Part shown: positions 36,234 to 44,188 of the stretch, in pieces | Numbering within the stretch: the stretch's first letter is position 1 | Layout: each line of letters opens with the position of its first letter | Assembly (NCBI RefSeq): GCF_020162115.1 | Contig: NZ_CP083911.1 | Span: 1,302,001 to 1,366,000, forward strand | Direction of reading: 5' to 3' | DNA length: 64,000 nucleotides | Source of the DNA: Tepidimonas taiwanensis | GTDB lineage: Bacteria; Pseudomonadota; Gammaproteobacteria; Burkholderiales; Burkholderiaceae_C | Program-made: the position numbers and the translations under genes | The notes under the pieces: model-generated | Database searches by the model: none | What the model was told of the DNA's origin: nothing | What the model saw: the letters and a program-made list of their open reading frames with translations, nothing else

Positions 36234-37417
36234 GTCGGAATCTTTCTGAAGCACTCGCGCAGCGCCTCGAGCGACTCGCCCACCGAAAGCGCCGCACCTC
36301 TCGCTCTTGCCCAACCGAGCCACTCCCAACCCATCGGGCCCAAGCGGACCGTCCATGCCGCGGCTGCATTGGCGCATCCCTTGGCGCAACCCGTCACATG
36401 CCAGGCCACACCGCGTGGCACGTCGGGCAGCAGCGCTCGCGCCAGCGCCTGCGTATCGCCCGCTGACTGTGCACACCCGGGCAACCCCGTGCACACCGCC
36501 GCCCGCCAACGGGGGTCGCGGTCGTCCCAAATCCACTCCGGTGCCGCCGGCAGCGGCTCATCGCCCTCGCACAGCAGCGCCCGCCATGGCGTCAAACGCA
36601 ACCCGCTGCGACTGCCCAGCTGCGCCAGCGTGTCGGCCGACAACTGCCCCCAAGCAACGCCGACCAACCACCCCACGGGCGTTGGGCCCAGCGCGGGGGC
36701 GTCCACCGTCGCGCTCGGCGCACACGGGTGGGTTTGCCATGCCTGCGGCAGTGCGCCCTGTCGCACCCACTGTGCCATGCGAGCGCGCCCGCTGGCAATG
36801 CCGCCGCCACGCACGAATGCATCCGCCAGCGCCAGCGCTGCCTCCACCGCATCGGCCATGGCCACCACACAACCGGCCGCCGCACCATCAGCCCGCACCA
36901 ATACCGCGTCCGTCCCGACGCGCTCCAGGCGAATGTCTGCCGATGCGGCGCGCAAACACGGCTGCTGCCCTGCATCGACCGCGAAGCCAAATTTCGCTGG
37001 CAGGCTCCACGATGGCCGGGCACACAACGCGGTGCTGAGCGCGTCCGCCAGCCGGGCGGTATCATCGCCCGCCTGCCAAAACGGTTGCACCAACACGTTG
37101 CGCCGCGCCTCGCATCTGACATCCGCGTCCAGCAGCCCCAAAGCACGCAGGCCGTCTTGCAGCGCCGGCAGCGCGGCATCGCTGACACCGCGCAGCTGCA
37201 AGTGTGCGCGCTGCGTCAGCGTCACGGTGGGATGCGCATGGTGCCGCACCAGCGCCGCCAGTCCCAGCGCTTGTTCACCACTGACGCGCCCACACCACGG
37301 CTTGATGCGCACCACCCAACCGTCCGCGGCGCGCATCGGCTGCCACGCCCCGGGGCACCACCCGCGCACACCCGGGGTGGTCGTAGCAGCCGAGGCCAAG
37401 CCGTCAACGGTCGCCAC
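36230..37417 (-). CDS. cobG: Precorrin-3B synthase
   Basis: 395 residues of the nitrite/sulfite reductase fold, starting with GTG. VRIKPWCGRVSGEQALGLA and LTQRAHLQLRGV are the first half-repeat. Iron-sulfur Cys ligands are in CTGLPGCAQS and TGCAKGCANA near residues 325-375. CobG uses O2 to form the 20-hydroxy, gamma-lactone intermediate, so this cluster uses the aerobic route. It lies 6 bases after the CbiM-like permease gene. Confidence 0.92.
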   Translation of the reverse strand: MATVDGLASAATTTPGVRGWCPGAWQPMRAADGWVVRIKPWCGRVSGEQALGLAALVRHHAHPTVTLTQRAHLQLRGVSDAALPALQDGLRALGLLDADVRCEARRNVLVQPFWQAGDDTARLADALSTALCARPSWSLPAKFGFAVDAGQQPCLRAASADIRLERVGTDAVLVRADGAAAGCVVAMADAVEAALALADAFVRGGGIASGRARMAQWVRQGALPQAWQTHPCAPSATVDAPALGPTPVGWLVGVAWGQLSADTLAQLGSRSGLRLTPWRALLCEGDEPLPAAPEWIWDDRDPRWRAAVCTGLPGCAQSAGDTQALARALLPDVPRGVAWHVTGCAKGCANAAAAWTVRLGPMGWEWLGWARARGAALSVGESLEALRECFRKIPT

Positions 37418-37423
37418 GATCGA

Positions 37424-38101
37424 TCACGCCCCGCGGTACAGACGCGGCTCCACCCAGCGCGTCCCCTGCAACCGGTGCCACTGCTTGGCCACCCAGAGCA
37501 CCCCCAAGTCCACCAGGGGCTCGAGCAACACCACCGTCATGTAGGCCGCACCAAAGCGCGCCACGTTGGCCAAATTCTCCGCCTCCAGACCGTGGCCGTA
37601 CAGCGCCCAAAACGCCACCCACGCGACGATGCCCCCTTGATAAGCCGTCGACAGCTGGAGCGCTTGGCCGTAGCGGATGTCCACATAGCGCGTCTGCGGC
37701 GGGATGATGCGGCGCGCCAGCGCATGAATGGCAAACAGCGGCACCAACAACGTCGTGACGTTCATGCCGTACTGCGGCAAATCCTCCGGCACGAAAAACA
37801 GCCCCTGGATCAACAGCCCCGCGGCCAGACCGACGGCGGCTGGTCCCACCCCCAATATCAACAACAGGGTGCTGCCCAAGATGAGGTGCACCTCGGAAAC
37901 CCCGACCGGTTTGGTGGGCAGAATTTCAAAAAACGCAAAAACGCACGCCGTGGCAATCGCCGCGCGCGCGAGCAACGCCCCCCATCCCTCCTGACGTGCT
38001 GTCTGCCACGCCAGCCGCGCCGCGTACGCCAGCGCGGCCGCACCGGTGGCATAGCCCAGGACGAGTTTGCCGCCTTCCACGACTCCGGGTTCGATGTGCA
38101 T
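37424..38101 (-). CDS. CbiM-family permease, probable cobalt uptake
   Basis: 225 residues, about six membrane segments. The N-terminus MHIEPGVVEGGKL is a CbiM-type metal-binding start (Met-His), and the EVHLILGSTLLL stretch carries another conserved His. An excellent AAGGAGGT site precedes the ATG. In ECF transporters CbiM works with CbiN, CbiQ and CbiO, none of which is seen here. It may use genes elsewhere, or the nearby ATPase, or act alone. Substrate (cobalt) is inferred from family and context. Confidence 0.85.
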   Translation of the reverse strand: MHIEPGVVEGGKLVLGYATGAAALAYAARLAWQTARQEGWGALLARAAIATACVFAFFEILPTKPVGVSEVHLILGSTLLLILGVGPAAVGLAAGLLIQGLFFVPEDLPQYGMNVTTLLVPLFAIHALARRIIPPQTRYVDIRYGQALQLSTAYQGGIVAWVAFWALYGHGLEAENLANVARFGAAYMTVVLLEPLVDLGVLWVAKQWHRLQGTRWVEPRLYRGA

Positions 38102-38147
38102 GGTCTGACCTCCTTGTGTGCGATGGACGCCATCACGGACGTCCGGG

Positions 38148-39200
38148 TTAAAAAACCGCTTTGCCTTGTGCCGACGGGGCGTCGCAGGACATGCCCAAAC
38201 GCTCGAGCAACGAGCGATCGGAGGCAACGTCAGGATTGCCAGTGACCAACAGCCGATCGCCATAAAAAATCGAATTCGCCCCCGCCAGAAAACACAAGAC
38301 TTGCGTGGACTCGTGCATCTGGCGGCGTCCCGCTGACAGCCGCACCTTGGCCCGCGGCATGGTGATGCGTGCCACCGCCACGGTACGCACGAACTCCAAT
38401 GGATCGAGGTCTGGCTGTTCGGCCAGCGGCGTGCCCTCGACCTTCACCAGTTGGTTGATCGGCACCGACTCGGGGTAGGGGTCCAGATTGGCCAGCTGTG
38501 CAATCAGCCCCGCGCGTCCCCGCCGCGACTCGCCCATACCGACGATGCCACCGCAACAGACGCGGATACCCGCATCGCGCACGTGGCGCAACGTGTTGAG
38601 CCGGTCCTCGTAGTCGCGCGTGGTAATGATGTGGCCGTAGAGCTCGGGGGCCGTGTCCAGGTTGTGGTTGTAGTAGTCAAGCCCCGCCGCTTTGAGCCGC
38701 CCTGCCTGCGCGGGCGTCAGCATCCCCAGCGTGCAACAAGCCTCCAACCCCTCGGCCTTGACCACTTCCACCAACGCGGCGACGTTGTCGAGATCCCGGT
38801 CATTCGGTGCCCGCCAGGCGGCCCCCATGCAGAACCGCGTGGCCCCCGACGCTTTGGCCGCACGCGCCGCTTGCCGCACTTCATGCGCCGACATCAACTT
38901 GGTGGCCTTGACCCCCGTGGGGTGGTGCACCGACTGCGGGCAGTATGCGCAGTCCTCTGGGCACCCTCCCGTTTTGACCGACAACAACGTGGCCAACTCC
39001 ATGCGCAGCGGATCGTGGAATTGCCGGTGCACCGTCTGCGCGCGGTACATCAGCTCGGGCAGGGGCAAATCTAGCAGCGCCTCGACGGCCTGCACCGACC
39101 AGCGCTGCGCGCCACCGTCGGTGTACACACCGTCGGCTCGATTCGCCGCGTCGCGGCGCTGCACCATGGTGACGACGTTTTCAGTCTCTGTGTTGGACAT
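38148..39200 (-). CDS. bioB: Biotin synthase
   Basis: 350 residues of the radical SAM type. The cluster-binding Cys motif is in GGCPEDCAYCPQS, followed by GATRFCMGAAWRAP, YNHNLDTAPELY, GGIVGMGESRRGR and FLAGANSIFYGDRLL, all diagnostic of BioB. It inserts sulfur into dethiobiotin. I chose MSNTETEN, which has GGAG upstream and starts just after the ABC ATPase stop. Its place within a cobalamin cluster is unusual. The 46 bases to the permease show nothing beyond its ribosome site. Confidence 0.96.
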   Translation of the reverse strand: MSNTETENVVTMVQRRDAANRADGVYTDGGAQRWSVQAVEALLDLPLPELMYRAQTVHRQFHDPLRMELATLLSVKTGGCPEDCAYCPQSVHHPTGVKATKLMSAHEVRQAARAAKASGATRFCMGAAWRAPNDRDLDNVAALVEVVKAEGLEACCTLGMLTPAQAGRLKAAGLDYYNHNLDTAPELYGHIITTRDYEDRLNTLRHVRDAGIRVCCGGIVGMGESRRGRAGLIAQLANLDPYPESVPINQLVKVEGTPLAEQPDLDPLEFVRTVAVARITMPRAKVRLSAGRRQMHESTQVLCFLAGANSIFYGDRLLVTGNPDVASDRSLLERLGMSCDAPSAQGKAVF

Positions 39201-39204
39201 ACGG

Positions 39205-40032
39205 TCAAGCTCCAGTTGAGTGGTGGGCATGGGTGGATGCGCCTGCCCGCACGGGCACGGCGATGCGGCATTGTGGCAGCTGCAGCACCTGCAAACACCC
39301 CTCGAAAACGCGCTCGAGCGCCCGGTGCGTCGCGGCGTCGCTGCTGGCCCCCTGGTGCAGCACACGGCCCGCCGCCACGATGACCAAGACGTCGGCCTGT
39401 AGCGCCATGTTGATCTCGTGCAAAACACTCACCACCGTCTTGCCTTGGGCCACCAGGGATCGCACCAGCGCCAGCCAATCCGCCTGGTACGGCGGGTCCA
39501 GGTGCGTCAGCGGCTCGTCCATCAACAGCACCGCTGCCTGCGTCGCCAACGCCCGCGCCAGCAGTACGCGTTGGCGCTCACCACCGGAGAGCTGACCCAG
39601 TGCCCGGCTGCGCCACGCCCATGCCCCCGTCGCACGCAAGGCGTGCTCGACCGCCAAGCGATCCACGGCACTGGGGGGCTGCATCCAGCGCTGGTAGGGC
39701 AAGCGCCCCAGCATCGCCACATCCCACACCGTCAGATCGTCTGCGCTGGCTTCCCCCTGCCCCATCCAAACGAGCGTGCGTGCACGCTGCTGCCGCGGCC
39801 ACACCGACAACGGCCGCCCCAGCAACGTGATCGTCCCCGCGTGCGGCACCAAACCGGCCAGCGCCTTGAGCAGCGTGGACTTCCCGGCTCCGTTGGGGCC
39901 GACCACACACGTCCAACGACCGCGCGGCACGCCCAAGGAGACATCGTGCAAAACCGTTGCCTCGTGCACCCGCACGCTCACCCCGTGGGCCTCCAAGGCC
40001 AAGTCCCCGTCCCGCGCCCACACATCGGTCAT
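39205..40032 (-). CDS. btuD: Vitamin B12 ABC transporter ATP-binding protein
   Basis: 275 residues. Walker A GPNGAGKSTLLKAL, signature LSGGERQRVLLARALA, Walker B VLLMDEPLTHLD. It belongs to the FepC/BtuD-type ATPases that drive iron-siderophore and cobalamin import. Substrate is inferred from the companion permease and binding protein and from the riboswitch-led cluster. ATGA overlap with the permease. It ends just before bioB. Confidence 0.88.
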   Translation of the reverse strand: MTDVWARDGDLALEAHGVSVRVHEATVLHDVSLGVPRGRWTCVVGPNGAGKSTLLKALAGLVPHAGTITLLGRPLSVWPRQQRARTLVWMGQGEASADDLTVWDVAMLGRLPYQRWMQPPSAVDRLAVEHALRATGAWAWRSRALGQLSGGERQRVLLARALATQAAVLLMDEPLTHLDPPYQADWLALVRSLVAQGKTVVSVLHEINMALQADVLVIVAAGRVLHQGASSDAATHRALERVFEGCLQVLQLPQCRIAVPVRAGASTHAHHSTGA

Positions 40033-41099
40033 CCCATCGACCTCCCGACGGCCCCGCGCCCCATCAGCCATAGCAGATGGCCGCCACCCACCGCCGCCGT
40101 GAGCACCCCGACCGGCAACTCTTGCGGCGCGACCACCCACCGCGCCAGTGTGTCGGCCGCCATCAACAACGCCCCGCCCATGGCGCTGGCCAACAGCACA
40201 AGCCACCCGTGGGTGCAACGCGCCAACGCACGCACCAGATGTGGTGCAACCAACCCCACAAACGCGATCAAGCCCGTTTGCGCCACCGCGGCCCCCGTCG
40301 CCAGCGCCAACACCGCCACCAACGCCCAGCGCGCTGCCTCAAGCGGCAGCCCCAAACTGAGCGCCGTCGCCTCTCCAAGGCCGAGACCATCCAGCACGCG
40401 CGCCAGCGCCCACGCAACGGACAAACACACGAGCCACGCCCCACCCATCAGCGCGACCGCCGTCCATCCGACGAACCCTGTTGAGCCCAATAAAAAGGCC
40501 TGCATGGCCTGCAGCGCATCGGGTGCCAGCAACAACACCAGCTGCGTCAGCGCCCCCAGCACCACCCCCACCACCACCCCTGCGAGCAACAGGCGCACCG
40601 TGTGCTGCGTGCCACGCGAGAGCACCAAGGTCAACACCACCGCCAGCACCGCCCCCAAGAAGGCCGCACCGGTCAAGCCCAGCCGTGCCCACACGTTGCC
40701 ACCCCAAACACCCGACATCGGGCTGAGCACCGACGCTGCCGCATCCACCTGCGCCGCGCTGCCCAGCGCCACGAGCGTCAACGCCACCAACAGCGACGCA
40801 CCGGCCGCACTGCCCAGCAAGTACGGGTCGGCCAAGGGGTTGCGAAACAAGCCCTGGGCGATAGCCCCCGCCAACCCCAAGAGCGCGCCGGCCAACCACG
40901 CCCCCACCGTGCGCGGCAGACGAATGTCCCACACAATCTGCCGCGCCACGGCGGCCGCTTCGTCAGAGACATCGCGGCCCAACATGACCACCGACACGCT
41001 GTCGAACCCGGTGCTGCCCACGCATACCCCGAGCCCAAGCAACACTACCGCTGTGGCGCTCAACAACAGCAGCAGACGAGACGGCGCAAGCAACCGCAT
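40029..41099 (-). CDS. btuC: Vitamin B12 ABC transporter permease (FecCD/BtuC family)
   Basis: 356 residues with about ten membrane segments. RLPRTVGAWLAGALLGLAGAIAQ, RNPLADPYLLGSAAGASL, GLIAFVGLVAPHLVRA and a C-terminal ELPVGVLTAAVGG segment are signatures of this transporter family. It forms the inner-membrane channel with the ATPase and the periplasmic binding protein encoded on either side, both by ATGA overlap. Confidence 0.9.
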   Translation of the reverse strand: MRLLAPSRLLLLLSATAVVLLGLGVCVGSTGFDSVSVVMLGRDVSDEAAAVARQIVWDIRLPRTVGAWLAGALLGLAGAIAQGLFRNPLADPYLLGSAAGASLLVALTLVALGSAAQVDAAASVLSPMSGVWGGNVWARLGLTGAAFLGAVLAVVLTLVLSRGTQHTVRLLLAGVVVGVVLGALTQLVLLLAPDALQAMQAFLLGSTGFVGWTAVALMGGAWLVCLSVAWALARVLDGLGLGEATALSLGLPLEAARWALVAVLALATGAAVAQTGLIAFVGLVAPHLVRALARCTHGWLVLLASAMGGALLMAADTLARWVVAPQELPVGVLTAAVGGGHLLWLMGRGAVGRSMG

Positions 41100-42034
41100 C
41101 ACGACCGCCCCCCTGGATCCCGCGGTGCCTTGCTCGCCAGACAACGCGCCAGGATCGCGGCCGCCTCCCCCATGCGGGGACCTGGCCGCAACAGCACATC
41201 GCTGTCCGCGGGCGTCAGCACACAAAAATGCCCGCCGCGCAACGCGCGCATCGCACCCCAGCCCGGACGCTGCAGCAAATCCACCGCGCTGCGCGCCCCC
41301 ACCACGATGACGTCCGGATCGGCGCGTACTACCCACTCGGGGTTGAGCTTGGGGAACGGCCCCATCGAGGCCGGCACCACGTTGCGCACCCCCAGCCGGG
41401 CCAGGGTCTCGCCTATGAAAGACGCCTCACCGGCCGCATAAGGCCCGGGGCTGACCTCCACATACACACGCACCCCCCGCGCATGATCGGGCAGCGAGCG
41501 CGCCGCGGCCGTCACCGCGGCGTCGATGGACTGCCACACGCGCAATGGATCGGACACCTGCAACAACGCGCCGATCCGGAGCAAAACCCGCTGCACGTCC
41601 GCATGCGTCTTGGGCTCCAGCGCCACCACCGGGATGCCCAGCGCACGCAAGCGCTCTCCGGCGCGCGACGACGTGGCCAGCAAGACCACATCGGGCCGCA
41701 GCGCAACGATTCGCTCGATGTGAGGGTCCAAACCGCCCCCGACGCGCGGCACATCGCGCAAAACCGCTGGCCAATTCGTGTAGCGATCCACACCCACCAG
41801 CCGGTGGCATTGCCCGAGCTCGCACACGGTCTCGGCCAGCGAGGGCAACAGGCTCACAATACGCTGCGGCGGCTGCGCCAGCCGCACGCTCACCCCCTGA
41901 TCGTCGGTGACCACGACTTGTGCACGCAACAGTGGGGCCAGTGCCAGCCAACACACCGCCAGCCAGCACGCCCGCCATGCGCGCGCATTCGGGCGCTTGC
42001 GGTGCCAATCGCGCCACCCCACCCCCAGCGTCAT
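41099..42034 (-). CDS. btuF: Periplasmic cobalamin-binding protein
   Basis: 311 residues with a signal peptide: basic N-region, hydrophobic WLAVCWLALAPLL, cleavage near RAQ. The mature part has the helical-backbone receptor fold, with RIVSLLPSLAETVCELGQCHRLVGVDRYTNWP and PHIERIVALRPDVVLL as in BtuF. It binds B12 delivered by BtuB and hands it to BtuCD. It overlaps cobU and btuC by ATGA. A second receptor of this fold, cytosolic and fused to BluB, is encoded two genes upstream. Confidence 0.9.
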   Translation of the reverse strand: MTLGVGWRDWHRKRPNARAWRACWLAVCWLALAPLLRAQVVVTDDQGVSVRLAQPPQRIVSLLPSLAETVCELGQCHRLVGVDRYTNWPAVLRDVPRVGGGLDPHIERIVALRPDVVLLATSSRAGERLRALGIPVVALEPKTHADVQRVLLRIGALLQVSDPLRVWQSIDAAVTAAARSLPDHARGVRVYVEVSPGPYAAGEASFIGETLARLGVRNVVPASMGPFPKLNPEWVVRADPDVIVVGARSAVDLLQRPGWGAMRALRGGHFCVLTPADSDVLLRPGPRMGEAAAILARCLASKAPRDPGGRS

Positions 42035-42609
42035 GGCCGCCCCTTCAGCGTCATCGGCAACCCTGCCACCATCCAGGTCACCCGCTCACAAACCGCCGCC
42101 ACCCGTTGATTGAGCGTGCCCAACGCATCGACAAAGGCACGCACCGGCGGGCCCAGCGGAATCACTCCCAGACCGATCTCATTGCTGACCAAAACGATTG
42201 GCCCGCGCGCCGCTGCCAACGCCCCCAACAACGCCTCGATGGCGGCATCGGCCGCTTGCCCCCCCTCGGGCAGCGGCTGGCCCGACGGCGGAAAAAGCCG
42301 ATTGCTCAGCCACAACGTCAGGCAATCCACCACCAGCAGCACATCCCCGGCGCTGTGGACCTCGATCGCGCGCGGCAGCGCCAGCGGCTCCTCCACCGTC
42401 AACAGCTCGGGCACCCGTTGCGAGCGCTCACGCCGGTGCCGCTCGATGCGCTCGCGCATCTCGGCGTCGGCCGCGGTGGCGGTGGCCACCAACACGGCGC
42501 GGTGTGCGGCGTCGATCGCCAGCCACTGCGCCGCCAACACCTCGGCGCGACGCGACTTGCCGCTTTTTTGCCCGCCCAGGATCAACTCAGACCGTGCGAT
42601 CGTGGCCAT
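42031..42609 (-). CDS. cobU: Adenosylcobinamide kinase / guanylyltransferase
   Basis: 192 residues. The P-loop is LILGGQKSGKSRRAE, where GGaRSGKS is more usual. VVDCLTLWLSN is the Walker B region and IVLVSNEIGLGVIP the nucleotide-transfer segment with conserved Asn-Glu-Gly-like residues. It phosphorylates adenosylcobinamide and then transfers GMP, feeding CobS. Also called cobP. It overlaps the BluB fusion gene by 23 bases and btuF by ATGA. Confidence 0.94.
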   Translation of the reverse strand: MATIARSELILGGQKSGKSRRAEVLAAQWLAIDAAHRAVLVATATAADAEMRERIERHRRERSQRVPELLTVEEPLALPRAIEVHSAGDVLLVVDCLTLWLSNRLFPPSGQPLPEGGQAADAAIEALLGALAAARGPIVLVSNEIGLGVIPLGPPVRAFVDALGTLNQRVAAVCERVTWMVAGLPMTLKGRP

Positions 42610-44188
42610 GGCGATCCATCCACTCGGTGATGATGCGGTGCAGCTGCTCCACCCCGTCGGTCAACGCCGCCGGCCCCGGCTGCAAGATATCCGCCGACTT
42701 GATCTCGAACACCTGCCCGTGTCGCACGGCCGGGATGTCCGACCAGCCGGGACGCTGCGCCACCCGCTCAGGACGAAACTTCTTGCCACACCACGAGCCG
42801 ATGATGACGTCGGGGGCCCGGCGCACCACCTCTTGCGGATCGTGAACGATGCGGTCTTTGCCGTGCGGCTGCGTGGCCAGCTCGGGAAAAATATCCTCGC
42901 CTCCGGCGATGCCGATCAACTCCGACACCCAGCGGATCGCACTGATGAGCGGCTCATCCCACTCCTCGAAATACACGCGTGGGCGCCGCTGTCCCGCGGC
43001 CAGTCGCTGCGCCACCGCCTCCTGCATACCCTGCAAGCGGGCACGCATCGCCGCCAAGTGGCCCGCAGCGACATCGGAACACCCCACCAGCGCCGCCACT
43101 TGCGCCAGCATGGCCAAAATTTGCTCGACGCTGCGCTGGTTGAACACCGTCACCGCCACCCCGGCTCGGATCAGCTCGGCGGCGATATTGGCCTGCAGGT
43201 CCGAAAACCCGAAGACATGGTCGGGCTTGAGGGCCAGGAGCTGATCGATCTTGGCCGACAAAAAAGCGCTGACCCGGGGCTTCTCCTGCCGCGCACGTCG
43301 GGGCCGCACCGTGTAGCCACTGATGCCGACGATGCGGTGCTCCTGCCCCAGCAGGTAGAGCCATTCGGTCGTCTCTTCCGTCAAACATACGATGCGCCGC
43401 GGCCCCATGTCCGCGCAGCCGGGCTGTACAGCGGCCACCAAATCCCTGGGGTTCGGGGCCCGCCCCACCCACGCGCACGGCCGCCCCCAGCGATCTTCGA
43501 ACACCACTTCAGCCAACGGCAGCCGTTGCGCCCACCCCGCCTGTTGCAGCATCGGCGCATCGTCAAACCGCTCGACGGGCCCCAAGCACAGGATGGCGAT
43601 CGGCAGCGCACCCGCGGGCATGTCCAACACGGCGGCGACAGCCGCGGGCTCGAAAATCGACACCCACCCCAGCCCCACGCCCTCCGCCCGCGCTGCCAGC
43701 CACATATTCTGAATCGCACACGCCGCCGACGCCACATCCATGAACGGCATCGTGCGCCGTCCAAAGACGTGCGACTCACGCCCCTCGGCCAGTGCCACCA
43801 CCCACACTTCCGCCGCGTCCAAAATACCCTGGACCTTGAGCCGCAAAAACGCAGCCCCACGCTCACCGAGGGCCTCGGCGGTGCGCTGTCGCTCCTGCTC
43901 CACCAAAGCGTGTAAGCGCTGCCGCAGCGCCGCGTCGCGCACGCGAATCAGCCGCCACGGCTGCATGAAGCCGACGCTGGGCGCGTGGTGCGCCGCCAGC
44001 AGCAAGCGATGCAAAACGGCCGTCGCCACTTCGCCCCCGGCAAAATGCCGCATATCGCGCCGCTCGAAAATCGCCCGGTAAACCGCAGCGCGCTGCGCCA
44101 ACGGCCACGCCATTGCCCCACCCGCGGGCTCGACCATGTGCGTGCCAGCCTGCGTGCCGTCCCCGGCAAATTCAAATGCACCGCCCAT
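42587..44188 (-). CDS. bluB: BluB (5,6-dimethylbenzimidazole synthase) fused to a B12-receptor-like domain
   Basis: 533 residues in one frame. Residues about 35-235 are BluB: a nitroreductase-fold FMN enzyme with FERRDMRHFAGG, LLLAAHHAPSVGFMQPWR and GLGWVSIFEP. It breaks down FMNH2 with O2 to make DMB, the lower ligand. Residues about 263-533 are a helical-backbone metal-receptor domain (RRIVCLTEETTEWLYLLGQ, PRVSAFLSAKIDQLLALKPD) like cobalamin-binding proteins, with no signal peptide. Such receptors usually start where Met261 lies here, so internal initiation could also release that half. The start MGGAFEF overlaps cobB by 17 bases. Confidence 0.9.
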   Translation of the reverse strand: MGGAFEFAGDGTQAGTHMVEPAGGAMAWPLAQRAAVYRAIFERRDMRHFAGGEVATAVLHRLLLAAHHAPSVGFMQPWRLIRVRDAALRQRLHALVEQERQRTAEALGERGAAFLRLKVQGILDAAEVWVVALAEGRESHVFGRRTMPFMDVASAACAIQNMWLAARAEGVGLGWVSIFEPAAVAAVLDMPAGALPIAILCLGPVERFDDAPMLQQAGWAQRLPLAEVVFEDRWGRPCAWVGRAPNPRDLVAAVQPGCADMGPRRIVCLTEETTEWLYLLGQEHRIVGISGYTVRPRRARQEKPRVSAFLSAKIDQLLALKPDHVFGFSDLQANIAAELIRAGVAVTVFNQRSVEQILAMLAQVAALVGCSDVAAGHLAAMRARLQGMQEAVAQRLAAGQRRPRVYFEEWDEPLISAIRWVSELIGIAGGEDIFPELATQPHGKDRIVHDPQEVVRRAPDVIIGSWCGKKFRPERVAQRPGWSDIPAVRHGQVFEIKSADILQPGPAALTDGVEQLHRIITEWMDRHGHDRTV

